Part shown: one piece after another, positions 45,578-56,657 of the stretch
How the letters are laid out: each line of letters starts with the position of its first letter
How positions within the stretch are numbered: position 1 is the stretch's first letter
Assembly: GCA_011947345.1 (NCBI GenBank)
Contig: JAAVTG010000068.1
Coordinates: forward strand, 1-64,000
Length of the DNA: 64,000 nucleotides
Reading direction: 5' to 3'
From: Phytophthora quininea
Taxonomy: Eukaryota; Oomycota; Peronosporomycetes; Peronosporales; Peronosporaceae
Program-made: the position numbers and the translations under genes
The notes under the pieces: model-generated
What the model was told of the DNA's origin: nothing
Database searches by the model: none
The model's input: the letters and a program-made list of their open reading frames with translations, nothing else

Positions 45578-46610
45578 TGGAGTCGATGTCGATGTCAAGA
45601 TAATTGAAGAATGCCATCGATGAACAGGAAGGCAGGTCTGACTGAGGTCATAACTATCGAAGCCAAAGGGATGTCATCGTTCGAGCCGGCAAGTATTGGA
45701 CGGTGAATCCCCACCGTGCGATTGGGGTGACAAACTTTGTTGTTGGTGTGGTGGTTGTCAATCTGTACGTGTTTATTTGTTATGTATTTCTTCTACCTGT
45801 GAATAGTTATTTCTGCCAATCCGTAGTTATTAATTTGTGATCATGCGTCGCGTTCTCGTCAAACTCTGGGAGGCGACTCAAGTGGAGCTGCACGGATCCT
45901 ACTCTCAAGAGCGTGTTCTACATCTTACGAAGTATGCGACCGAGTCCAGTCGACTTCGCGTGCTTGCAGTTCTGTTGGCGACTCCGATCCCGTGCTTGGC
46001 AGCGACTTTACTCGTTGATGCCATTCCTCTTGCCGACCCAAACGCTGGTTTAGAAGCCAACAAAATGTTCCTTGTGCGTGAATACTATTCCTTCTTGGTG
46101 TTTACTTTTTCGGGATCCACCAGTTCCGAACGGGAGCCAAACAACTGAAATACCCCATCACATACGCCGTCCGAGACTCGGTTGTTGTGGCTGCGTTGAC
46201 CGTCGCAGTCGTCTACGGACTAAATCTTGCTGTTGGCTTCCCTCTTCCGTTCTCCGTACTAGCAGTTTCACCAGCGTGGCTTTTGTTCGTCTCGATTTCG
46301 TTGGCGATTCAGTGGGGGAGCAGATAAAGAGCGTCCCAGGGTCACTTCTCACGGTAGTCGACATGTTGATGCTGTCGGTGAGCGATGCGTTCATCGCGTC
46401 CGTGTACCCCATTTACTTGTACACCTTCCGGACGCTGCCAAGTGAGGGACAAATGGCCTTTGCGTTGCTGCTGCCAGTGATTAAACTTTTCATGAGGAGT
46501 TTGTTCGCTCGAGTTGTTGTGCATCTACACGATGAAAAGCCTGAAATTGTGGTCTTTAATGCCGAGCTGTTCAACGCGCTGTTCATTTCCTACTGGATGC
46601 AGAGTGCACC

Positions 46611-46790
46611 TGTTGGAAAACGCATCATCTTTTGTCACGACAAGTGAAGTTGAAGTCAGCTTCTGGAACTAGCTAGCAGAGTGATGGTAGAAAGGCTTAG
46701 TGAGTCCGCACGCGGAAGTGCGTCCTCAGTCCGAAAGTTCCCCTAAGAGTAACAAGTTGTTTGTGAGTGAGTTCGATCCGCGCTCCGTTA
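46611..46790 (+). repeat. 5' LTR
   Basis: 180 bp, starts TGTTGGAAAACGC and ends CGCTCCGTTA; same sequence as 51812-51991. Confidence 0.95.
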
Positions 46791-46803
46791 GGGTTACGAG
46801 CCC
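46791..46803 (+). promoter_or_regulatory. Primer-binding site complementary to a tRNA anticodon stem-loop
   Basis: GGGTTACGAGCCC is the complement of a GGG-CTCGTAA-CCC stem-loop, one base from the CTCATAA loop of a methionine tRNA. Priming from an internal half-tRNA is known for Drosophila copia and yeast Ty5. It is not complementary to a tRNA 3' end as far as I can see. Confidence 0.5.
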
Positions 46804-46853
46804 AAATACCTCGCGCTGCGCTACACGTTGGTGAACTGCACTACTACGACAAG

Positions 46854-49800
46854 ATGTCATCCGCGTCCGACTCCGAGGACGATCGTCGCAAGAGCAAGAC
46901 GGACAAGACGTTCCGGATCAACTCTTCTGGCAATCCAGTCAACTGGGACGGCGAAAACTGGCTGTTCTACAAGAAGAGCATGAAGATCGTGTTCCAGAAG
47001 AGCTTGCTGCTCGACATAGCAGAAGGCAAGGTCAAGGAAGACACTGAGTGGACGGATGACTACACGAAGAAACAAGCGAAGATCCAGATGCTGATCATGG
47101 GTTCGCTGACGAAGAGACTCGCCCAGCAGTTGATAGACACGGAGTCTGGAACCGAGATGTGGGGTGAGCTCTGCAACATCTACGACGGCAAGAAGAATGA
47201 TGCCACCAAGGCGCAGAAAGTGTATCGCTTACAAGGTGAGCTGCACCGGACTCATCTGCGTGCTAATGGAGACGTTCGAGGACACCTGTACACGATGTTC
47301 AGGATCAAGAACGAGCTCAAGGAGCTTGGATCTCCGTTGAGTGATCTTCAGATGGTGGACATGTTGTTGCGCAGTCTGCCGCAGCAGGTGTGCTACAACG
47401 AACTTCGTCGGAAAGTGTTATTCAGCTCCAACATGAGTAAATACACGCCAGAACTTGTGCGAGAACTGATCCTCACGGCTGAGGCGCGCAGCAAGGACTG
47501 GGAAAAGAACGCATTTGGCAGCAACCAAGGCGGCAAGAAGAAGCAAAGCAACGCTTCAATTGGTCCGAAGGGCAAGGCTGCTGGTGATGGATCGAAGAAG
47601 AAGTCGAAGACCGACATCAAGTGCTTCAATTGTGGTGGCATGGGTCACTACAAGAGCGATTGTCCTGTCCTGGAGGAGAAACCCAGTGCGGAGAAGAAGG
47701 CAAGCGCGAAGATGGCACGCTCGGGTGAGAAACCCACGAAGAAGATCGCATCACAGCAGAAGGACGACGACGACAAAAGCTGCGGGCACAAGCGTGACGT
47801 GGTTGTGGGCGAAGTTGTCAAGAGAGTCGCAAAGGATTACGACGCAAGCCGTTGGTATTTCGACAGCGGAACCAACGTACACATCGTGGCGTGCAAGGAA
47901 TATTTTACGATGCTGAACAGCATGGAGGACAGCGACTGGAACCCAAGTATCTCGGGATTCGCAGACGGTGTTGACGCCAAGGCTGAGGGTTTTGGTACCA
48001 TTGTGCTCGCTACAGTGATAGATGAAGAGATAGTTCTCGTGTACCTCGAAGACGTGCTATACGTACCAAAAGCTGGCTGTAACCTCTTCTCACCCGGACA
48101 AGCACTTGAGCATGGCTTCAAGATGTCGTGGGACCAGGAAACTATGATGTTTGGTATGATGTTTGATGGCATTGAAGTGCTTCGTGCGGTGCATGAACAT
48201 CGACTTTGGGCTTTTAACGCGCACAGCATTGGTGGCGTGAAGGTCGACAAGAAGACTACTGTCGTGAAGAGACAAGTAGTGGCAAATTTTGCGGTGACAG
48301 ACGGAGTCGAGGACATCGATGTTTGGCACGCACGCCTGGGGCACACTTGCCCGGAATATATTCGCCTGATGGTCGATCGTGGTATGGCCAAGGGCATCAT
48401 GCTGATGAAGCGTGGCAGGATGGATTGCGCTGACTGTCATTTCGGCAAGCAGAGACGCAAGACCTACAAGAAGAGTCTCGAACGGAATATTGCGAAGGTG
48501 AATGACATGATTTTCGCCGACTTATTGATTCCTGGACTACACAATGGCACACAATACAGTGCAGTGTTAGTCGTGATGGACGGGTTTTCGCGTTTCGTGA
48601 CTACGTATCTGCTCAAGTCCAAGTCTGAAGACGAGGTGAACGGGTACATGGAGCAGTACATTGCATGGGCTGAGCGGCAACACGGACGCAGAGTTGACAC
48701 GGTAGTCACTCGGCGGTGGAACGCTGAGAAAGAGTCCAGTGATGAGCAAGACGAAGTAATCGGACCGGTGAAGCAGGTGCTTACGGACAAAGGTGCAGAG
48801 TTCTGCAACAACAGCATTGAACGCTGGTATGCCAAGAAGGGCATTGTTCACACCAAGGTTGGCCCGAAGTCGTCTCAATTGAATCTCGTAGAAAGAACAC
48901 ACCAGACTTTGATTGGAATGGTGAAGACAATGATGCACAACTCGGGGCTGCCGAGATCATTTTGGATGCATGCGTTGCAGACAGCTGTCTATATCAAGAA
49001 CAGAGTATTTTGCAAGGGCGCAGGGCGTACTCCTTATGAGATGATGTATGGCGCCAAGCCAGATATTCATCACATTCGTACGTTTGGATCGTTAGTGTAC
49101 TGCCACACGCCACTCGCCAAGCGCAAGAAACTGGAAGTAAACTGCAAGGTGGGTTTTCTCATCGGCTATCAAGAGGATGTTGTTGGCTGCCAGGTATACT
49201 TTCCTGCCGAGCACCAGAAGGGCTTCGTGGCTGATGTGAAGGTAAACGAGACAATTAAGTACAAGGATCGCTATGGTAGCGAGTTCAAGACCAAGGTGAA
49301 CAAATGGCTGCAGACTTTCGATGAGTATATTCGGGATGGAGATATCGACGACGTAGAATGTGACAGCGAAGAATCTCAACGTGCTGAGTGTGATGAAAAT
49401 TCGGTGCGTGACGACAGTAATGTCGAGATGCAGAGCGCTGCTGCGTGTGCAGACGATCTCGATGAAGCAGAGCAAGCGCTGTGGAACAACGTGGTGCGCG
49501 ACAGCGTACTCCCAAGGTTGACGGGAGCAGTCCTAGCAGCGACTTCGCGGAAAATGACCAGCAATTGTGGGATGATATCCTGCGAAACAGCTCACTGCCC
49601 GACTATGATGATGCGTGTGAAACGCAGGAGGGCGTGAATGCAGATGCTGTTAGCGTTGATGATGACGCTACAAGCACTCGAGCGCAAGCTGAGAGCGTAG
49701 TTGGTGATGATGCCGACAGTGAAACTGATGATGAACATGATGATTTTGGTGACGCAGTTGAACTGGCAGGAGGATCTAGCCGAGGGTCTGATTTAGCTCC

Positions 49801-51787
49801 TACTCCTGAGGAAACTGAGAGTGAGCTCGAAGAAGACGATGATTACGACTATCTGTTTGATCCAAGTGACGCTCATGAGGCACAGTGCGATAGCGGTGCA
49901 AGTGATGACGGGAGTGAACCGGCAGCGCCAGCTAGAAATGATGTGCTAGCAATTCCATCGCAGATGCTGATTGGAAAGGTGCATCCAAGAGACGAAGATG
50001 TTCGTCGTACGCATGACAAGAAGCGTACAAAAGTCAAACTTGCTGAGGCAACAAGACGCCCGGGACTCCGTGAAGTTCCGAAGAACGATAAACTCGAACG
50101 GTTTGAGGACTACGATGTGTACTCAGCGTTCAAGGCACTGCACGCAGATCGCCGCGGAAACGGTGGATTACGTGCAAGTGACATCAAAATACCTAAGAAC
50201 TACAGGCAAGCGATGCGTTCCAAGCAGGCTAAGTTTTGGCGAGAAGCTATGGACGCAGAGATGGCTGCATTGAAGGCCAAAGGGGTGTTAAGACAGATTC
50301 CACGCTCGGAATTACCCAGTGGGCAGCAGACCATCAAGACCATGTGGGTCTTTGACGTGAAGACAGATCACCTAGGATATATTGTGAGATACCGACCACG
50401 CGTCGTTGCTCGTGGCGACAAGCAGCGATTTGGTATCGATTTCATGGACACATTTTCTCCTGTGGCACGCATGGCGACATTCAGGACGTTTGTTGCAGTG
50501 TGCATCATGCTGAACTTGGCAATCTACCAAGGAGACATTAACACGGCCTACCTCAATGCTGCGTTGGGTATTAAGCAGTACTTGGAAGAAGTGGAAGGCT
50601 ACCCGTGTGATGCTGATGGCATGATATACATCATCGAGAAAGCTTTGTACGGGCTGCGCCAGTCCGGCAGAGAGTGGAACAGTGAAGTGAATCGCTGGTT
50701 CCTGAACTATGGTTTCAAGCAGTGTGAGACCGAGCCGTGCCTTTATTTCTATGATAGAGACGGCGAATTCGCTATCGTACTTTTGTACGTTGATGATATT
50801 CTGTGCGCGACGAACAACATTGAGTTCAAGAAGAGGATGTTTGAGCAGCTAGATACCGACTATGGGCTTAAGGACCAAGGTCTTCCCAACACATACCTCG
50901 GCGTGCAAGTGGAGCAGAACGCAGATTCAATCAAGATTCATCAGACGAAGTACTGCGCAGACATTATCGACCGGTTCAATTTTGTGGACGCTCACCCAAG
51001 TAGAATTCCTATGGAGACGAACATGCGTCTGACGGTGAAAGACGATGAGGTGGATCGACGTAAGGAGACGCCTGCCAACGGCAAGAAGTTCCCGTATCGT
51101 GAACTTGTCGGACCTCTCATGTATTTGACGACCTGTACTCGTCCGGACCTCGCGTTCTCGGTTGGACAGCTTAGTCGATACGTTCAAAACCCAACACAGC
51201 AGCACATTGGCGCGGCCAAGAGAGTGCTCAGATACCTCGTTGGTACCAAGACGCAAGGAATTGTGTACACACGAAACAAGTCGGCCGAGCAAAAGCCTGA
51301 GTTGATAGTTGATGGATATTGTGACTCCGACTGGGGCAATGATCCTGACACGCGCAAGAGCACTACAGGTTTTGTTCACTGCATGGCTGGTGGCGCAGTT
51401 TCGTGGGCATCAAGACGCCAAACTATTGTGGCGCAATCGACTGCAGAGGCGGAGTATGTTGCGGCATGCGAAGCATGCATGGAAGGCCAAGGGCTGCGCA
51501 ACATGCTGATCCAAGTGTTCCCAGACTTGGAGACTAAAATGCGAATGGGAATTGACAACCAGGCGGCCTACGTAATGGCTACCAACCCAACCTACAGTCG
51601 CAGGACGCGACACATCGAGCTACGTTGGCACTACGTACGCGACCAAGTGGTGAAGAAGACCGTGGACTTGTGGAAGGTCAAGACTGACGTGAATCCTTCC
51701 GACCTTATGACGAAGCCACTGGCCGGCGATAGGCTCGAAGCATTGAGTGCGATGATCGGTTTGTCTAAGCAACATCTTCCTCAGTGA
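46854..51787 (+). CDS. Copia Gag-Pol polyprotein
   Basis: ATG 46854. Gag with knuckle CFNCGGMGHYKSDC (47621-47662); protease WYFDSGTNVHIV (47853-47888); integrase zinc finger HARLGH ... CADCHFG, then core with FADLLIP, LTDKGAEFCN and NLVERTH (D, D, E); a C-terminal GKT-type region and an acidic linker; RT with YVDDILCAT (50788-50814); RNase H with DGYCDSDWGNDPDTRKSTTG and VAQSTAEAEY. The frame of the first ORF (to 49637) changes by one base near 49507 (CTCCCAAGG) into the second (to 51787). Copia normally has one ORF, and with identical LTRs this single break may be a sequencing slip. Confidence 0.9.
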
Positions 51788-51811
51788 CGAGTTTCACTTC
51801 GGAGGAGGGCG

Positions 51812-51991
51812 TGTTGGAAAACGCATCATCTTTTGTCACGACAAGTGAAGTTGAAGTCAGCTTCTGGAACTAGCTAGCAGAGTGATGGTAGAAAGGCTTA
51901 GTGAGTCCGCACGCGGAAGTGCGTCCTCAGTCCGAAAGTTCCCCTAAGAGTAACAAGTTGTTTGTGAGTGAGTTCGATCCGCGCTCCGTTA
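51812..51991 (+). repeat. 3' LTR
   Basis: 180 bp, same as the 5' LTR; followed by target duplication GCACC (51992-51996). Confidence 0.95.
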
Positions 51992-52909
51992 GCACCTTCG
52001 ATCTTGACGTCGTTTGTGATGGTATCTGCTGACGTTCTGATGGTCGCCATTTCCTTACACGATTTGAATTTTGCCCGTCGTGGAGTGGAGAAACTTGAGC
52101 GACAAATTGATAAGGGGCGCAAGTGGAGTGCTACTAAAAAGCATCATGGGTCGACCACGCTGGGGAGGATCCTACAGCTAGAAGATTCTGCTTCTACTTG
52201 TGTTGAGCTGACCTGCAAAAGACCGTCGGGTGTGAAACTTGGAGTTAACAACCCTGTTGCAGTCATGCCGATACTGACAGCAAACCAGTCCAAGATATCT
52301 GCCACTAAGCAGTACGCGGCGAAAGTAAGGCGACTTCTCTACGTGGCAGAATTTTTGATCCTCTTGAACTACGTCGAAGTGATCATTCCTGTCGTCTTCT
52401 GTAAGATGTCGCAATATTGCTGGGGTATTTGTTGTCTGCTAACTTGATTTTCCTTCAGCGATTTACTTGTTTGCTGCGTTTGGACTTCCCAATCGCGAGT
52501 ATTACCCCGTCTTTGATCATGTGGACCAAGATCGACTTTTCCATACGCTGCAGAATGTGCTCTTCTTCTACTGCTTGCTTCAGATCATCTCGCTGTTACT
52601 TTTGTTTCAAATTCTACAGCGAATGCTGGGGATTTCTCCGGTTCGACAACTGGCGTTTGTATTGGAGAAGCAGTTCGACTGGGTCCAGACCAGCCTCGGG
52701 TTTTGGCTGTTTTACAACGTCCACACTTTGTTGCCTCATTCAGGTTCGTAACACACAAGTTTCACTGTCTACCAAGTTCTAACCCGACATTTGCAGGGTA
52801 TGACTACAGTTTCCGCTTTGCTTGGTTGTCGGAAGGTAATGAAGCTACCTAGTATCACCGCTATTCAGCCTCTCGATATTTCGACCTCAGTTCTCAAGTT
52901 CCATCCAAG

Positions 52910-53269
52910 ATGACCACCACCTACTTCTTCGCCGTCGTTTTGCTCCTTGCTTTGACTTCACTCTGTAATGGCGGGGAGATGCTTCTCAACCACGGCATCG
53001 CGATGGAAGATCCGTGGCGAGTCAAGTTCTCGGACAGGACCCAGCGGCGCTACACGATCACGAACTGCTTCAACGACAAGGCGAGTTTGGCCAGTTGGAA
53101 AGATGCCAATGGGATTAGGATCGTCTTTTACAAGGACACTCGCTGCAGCGGCTCCTACCGTGCCGAACCGACTCCGACGCACTCAGTACTGTTCGGCAAG
53201 TACAATCTCTCCAACGCAGTGTCGTCGTTCATGCTGTGGAGCAAGATTGGCGACACACCAACGTCGTAG
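52910..53269 (+). CDS. Beta/gamma-crystallin-like secreted protein, C-terminus cut by a stop
   Basis: 119 residues from ATG 52910 with signal peptide (MTTTYFFAVVLLLALTSLCNG). Landmarks: NCFNDKASLASW (first motif region, last Ser replaced by Leu), VFYKDTRCSGS, NAVSSFMLW (second motif). TAG at 53267-53269 is followed in the same frame by ANVCESAERVQ to TGA at 53330-53332. That extension holds the C-terminal Cys found in nearly all relatives, so the TAG looks like a recent nonsense change. Convergent with the gene at 53370. Confidence 0.7.
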   Translation: MTTTYFFAVVLLLALTSLCNGGEMLLNHGIAMEDPWRVKFSDRTQRRYTITNCFNDKASLASWKDANGIRIVFYKDTRCSGSYRAEPTPTHSVLFGKYNLSNAVSSFMLWSKIGDTPTS

Positions 53270-53369
53270 GCGAATGTATGCGAGTCCGCCGAACGAGTGC
53301 AAGTCAATGTTACCAATGCAACCGAGGCTTGAAGTTTATCACGTTGACTTCAGATTATTACGGAGACGC

Positions 53370-53828
53370 CTACGGGAATGAAATGTCATCAGAGTAGGAA
53401 CTCTCGGAGGAATTGGTGCCGTTGAATACAGCTCGTTCCCGACAGTCTTCCGTGAACCCTCGTGTCGCGTACATGGCGCTTTCCCAGACCATGAACGATC
53501 TCGCACCGATGGAGGCACTTCCGTAGTCGAACACGACTTGGTCCTTACGGGTGTTCTTGGTGACGCTCTGCTGTCCTTGGCACTGGTCTTGCGAGTAGAA
53601 GACGATGGTGTTGCCGCCAATACCGGACCAGTCCGCGCCGATCGTAACTCCGTCAAAGCAGCTTGAAAACGTGTAGCACCGCTGGGTGGTTGAGAACTCG
53701 TACACCCATTTCCGAGCGCCAGGTTTGAGCTCGCTATAGACAACCACTTCCATGTCAGCGACGGCGACCGGCAAAGCGGCCAAAAGAATCGACACGACGC
53801 AGCAGAGGACACGCAGAAACACGTTCAT
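53370..53828 (-). CDS. Beta/gamma-crystallin-like secreted protein, diverged motifs
   Basis: 152 residues from ATG 53828; signal peptide MNVFLRVLCCVVSILLAALP. Fold landmarks are kept (EVVVYSELKPGARKWVY, QRCYTFSSCFD, IVFYSQDQCQGQ, SFMVWES, final Cys), but the first calcium-type motif reads DGVTIG and the second IGARS, so calcium binding is not expected. The most divergent intact member in the window; frame uninterrupted. Confidence 0.75.
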   Translation of the reverse strand: MNVFLRVLCCVVSILLAALPVAVADMEVVVYSELKPGARKWVYEFSTTQRCYTFSSCFDGVTIGADWSGIGGNTIVFYSQDQCQGQQSVTKNTRKDQVVFDYGSASIGARSFMVWESAMYATRGFTEDCRERAVFNGTNSSESSYSDDISFP

Positions 53829-54199
53829 TGCCGAGCGAAGATTGACGAATGAACTGCGGCCAAGCACGCCTGACTGAATGTTGCCTTGTGCCCGTAGCTG
53901 AATGGGTTGTTGGAATTACTGCCACCTGTCAACCATGGTACGATGGATTTGTACGTGGTGAAGTCGACTACTCGTTAACCACTCTCAGCTCTCAATTGCC
54001 GCTGTTGGTGTTGTTGGGCCCCCAATTTTTTCAGACGAACATCCTCCAGACTATTCGTCAGGCACGTGCTGAACTCATCTGCTTGTTGAGTTTCTTCTTG
54101 TCGAAGCAGAACCCGCAGGCATAGATAACAACTTGTGATCGAGTAGCACCTCTATGAGCGTTCCACGTCAATATCAGCCGTCGTCGAAAGGTTGTCGAC
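53829..54199. other. Intergenic region
   Basis: 370 bp upstream of the minus-strand crystallin-like gene. I see nothing I can name in it. Confidence 0.4.
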
Positions 54200-55193
54200 T
54201 TGAAAAAGGCGATTATGCCTGAGCTCGAATTCAACAACATCCCTGCCCGTGAATTGAAGCTGTTCCTTGCGACAACGCCAGGTGGAGATTCTCCACCGTG
54301 GAGAATGGATGCAACGCGGCAAGTGACTCGTCTTGGGGAGTGGTGCCTCCTGTTGTTCAGAAGATCATCGAAGGCGACGGGGTGGACGACAAGTGGGCAA
54401 TTTGAAAGTGGCTAAGGAAGAAAGGGCCTCAGTTCTCGCGGTGCTCCTTTTCCAAGTCGCTGCCACATTCCCTAGCCGGATCACATTCACGTGCTGGCGT
54501 ACAACCCAAAGGGCTATGAACGTCACCTGAACCAACTATCGGCAGAGTATCGTCAGAGCCACGGACGATTCGATGCGTCAATCCAGTCGAAAGCAACATG
54601 GCCCGGATGGTGGTCCAAGCCTGGCTTGGTGGAAGCGTATGAATGCGGCGAGCTGAGGAGCTTCGAAAAGATGGTGCACGAAGAAACGGAGATGCGCTAT
54701 ATGCTGTTGAATATCGAGTTCCCAATGATGCTGATTGGAGCTTGTCATTTCCTTACGACCGAGACTTATGCAAAGTTGCTAGCAGAGGCTTTGACCATCG
54801 AGTTCGGAGTGCATAGCTCGAGAAATGGAGACTGCTGTTCCAGCCGCTGAAAGACGCACTCGACTACGGTCGCGCCTGCTTCATCTACGACAAGAAGAGT
54901 GACGAGTTAGTTCCAGCTGAAGATGTTTGATCCTTCGCTGCGTGGCCAGCTTCTAGTGGACAGTCTGCACGAGAAGCAGCGACAGGTTCTGCCAGATGCA
55001 GCCACAAGTTCGATCGCGACACGACGTTCGGAGACCTCGAAAAGCGCTCCAGTTCAAAGGCGGCTTTCGTCCGAAGAAACTCTGTGTGTACTACCACGCG
55101 CAATTAGCGCAGGAAGCTGCAGTCAAGAAGAGCTGGGTCCAGCTACACGAAGATGGCATTGAAATCGATGACTTCTTGTCAGACGATGAATAA
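54200..55193 (+). pseudogene. Unrecognised gene remnant
   Basis: Plus-strand fragments in changing frames look like one decayed protein: PELEFNNIPARELKLFLATT (54215-54275), YNPKGYERHLNQLSAEYRQS (54500-54560), MRYMLLNIEFPMMLIGACHF (54692-54752), then in other frames LFQPLKDALDYGRACFIYDK and, at the end, HEDGIEIDDFLSDDE to TAA at 55191-55193. I do not recognise the family and see no repeat or transposase signature. Confidence 0.35.
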
Positions 55194-56283
55194 GTTCATG
55201 AGTAGCTAGCCAAGGATTGCTTTCCGATCGATAAGATGGATTAAATAGTCACTACGAAGCATTCATGCTAGCTCCGTCCTGGCTCGTCATCGGGGAGTAC
55301 AACCGTCTCACGATGGAGATCGCGAGTAATAGCGACGTGTCAGCTCTCGGGTGTACGCGTCGATTCCACTATGGACCACCTGCCATTCACACTAAATTTG
55401 CCATTTTCTCCGTTTAGACCACTACCGGCTTGCCTTGATCTTTAGAGCCATGTATCCGCTTGATGTCCTTGGCAGCGCAGAGGAGGCAAAGTCAAGCACC
55501 AAAAGCTGGAATCTGCACTCACGCACAATAGGGCGGCGAAGATTCATCAGAGATATCGGCGTAGTCGTCCACGGTACTCGTCCAGGACCCAGAGATCGAG
55601 AAACGTTAATTAGCGATTGCGTTGGACATTTCCACACAAAGCCGTCGCCCGCGTCTTCAGGATCTTCGTTCAAACGGAGTCTTCAGGCCAGTAGTTTCTT
55701 CATGTATTCTGCTTGATTCAGCGTAGGAACAGGCTTTGCACAACTGGCGTCGTCGGATTCCTGGGTCGTCTTCTTAGAGTGGAGACCATCGCTGAGCGTC
55801 CGGACAAAATGCCTACGTGCTGCTTCCAAGTAGAAGCCGTCTATCTCGACGACGTCAATCTGACAGTATGGACGTTCACGGACGACGCTGGTCGTGGAGG
55901 TGCGACCACTTGAGAACGAGATGATGCCTCAGCCTGTACAGTGCGTTAACCGTCCGCCCGAGAGCCAACACGGGGCTATTGCCCACGATATGCGGCTGTG
56001 TTCACCGATGAAGAGGTAGGAGAGAGGCAACACCAGCGCTTCGCAGTGAAAAGGAAAGTGACGGAAGAAGGCAACGTTTGTGTCTCTTGTATGGGGGTAG
56101 ATACGTTTACCTCTATATAAGATCCGACAAGTTGAAGTGAAAGGCAACTATCTCCATCCATCTGTGTATTTTGTCGCTTTCTCAGTTGTCCAGTTCTGTC
56201 AAACCGATTGCTTCATGTAGAAATACTCACTTGGCAATTTGTCTTCCAGCTCTCAAGCCTCGATAACTAAACGGATCAAGACC
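55194..56283. other. Gene-poor stretch
   Basis: About 1.1 kb with short ORFs on both strands (for example 55435-55716 plus) that show no signal peptide, family motif or consistent frame. The last ~110 bp are the presumed promoter and 5' UTR of the gene at 56284. Confidence 0.35.
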
Positions 56284-56553
56284 ATGAAGGTTGCTGCTCT
56301 CGCTGTCGCTACTTTCGTCGCTGTCTCCAGTGTCGCTGCTTCTGACGTCAAGCCAGCAGAAGCCAACGTGGCTGCACGGAACGCTCCCAACGCTGCACAT
56401 GCAGCTGGTGCACCCGAAAATAAGGATGGCAAGAAGAAGGAACAGTGGTGGTGCGGTTATGGCGGCTATGGATGGGGATATCCGTACGGTGGCTACGGTG
56501 GTTGGGGAGGCTACGGCCCGTGGGGATATAGAGGCTGGGGCTACGGATGGTAG
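56284..56553 (+). CDS. Small secreted Gly/Tyr/Trp-rich protein
   Basis: 89 residues from ATG 56284. Signal peptide MKVAALAVATFVAVSSVAAS, an Ala/Asn/Pro/Lys segment, then a C-terminal third made of GYG, GWG and YGG repeats with one Cys (WWCGYGGYG) and ending GYGW. Such low-complexity aromatic-glycine tails occur in structural wall or adhesive proteins; function here is unknown. No frame break. It sits between the two crystallin-like clusters and has no paralogue in the window. Confidence 0.75.
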   Translation: MKVAALAVATFVAVSSVAASDVKPAEANVAARNAPNAAHAAGAPENKDGKKKEQWWCGYGGYGWGYPYGGYGGWGGYGPWGYRGWGYGW

Positions 56554-56657
56554 ACTCATTGTCGGGCGAATCCTGCTGCTCAATTTAACGCTTTATGAAT
56601 CGAACGGAGTTGCCACTTCCTCCGGTTGCTGTTTAGTTTGGTTGCAGACTGCCAACA

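Larger units (their letters stand above)
46611..51991 (+). mobile_element. Copia-type LTR retrotransposon, young insertion
   Basis: 5,381 bp. The 180-bp LTRs (46611-46790 and 51812-51991, TG...TA ends) show no difference when read side by side. Five-base duplications GCACC flank it (46606-46610 and 51992-51996). Gag, protease, integrase, RT and RNase H are in Copia order. The primer-binding site at 46791-46803 touches the LTR; a purine tract GGAGGAGGG (51801-51809) precedes the 3' LTR. Only one coding break, near 49507. Confidence 0.95.
45842..52852 (+). pseudogene. Multi-pass membrane protein (oomycete family), split by a Copia element
   Basis: ATG 45842, opening with the family signature KLWEATQVELHGSYSQERVL; several membrane helices follow (for example VVVAALTVAVVYGLNLAVGF). 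Frame breaks lie in TTTTT (46106-46110) and GGGGG (46314-46318). The gene is cut at 46610 by the Copia element and resumes at 51997 in the right frame (PSILTSFVMVSADVLMVAIS). Two introns, 52401-52458 and 52744-52796, match those of the paralogues at 58.6-62.2 kb; the last exon ends YDYSFRFAWLSEGN at 52850-52852. Function of the family unknown. Confidence 0.75.

Noticed and set aside
46611..51991. Copia as part of the membrane-protein gene or as an endogenous virus
   Set aside because: LTRs, target duplication and Gag-Pol order show an ordinary LTR retrotransposon without an envelope gene.
54200..55193. Crinkler (CRN) effector reading of the fragments
   Set aside because: ARELKLFLATT looks faintly like the CRN LFLAK leader, but it lies well inside the fragment and no DWL-type region follows.
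56227..56583. Minus-strand ORF of 118 codons opposite the Gly/Tyr/Trp-rich gene
   Set aside because: The plus strand has a clear signal peptide and ATG; the minus frame is Ser/Pro-rich shadow.
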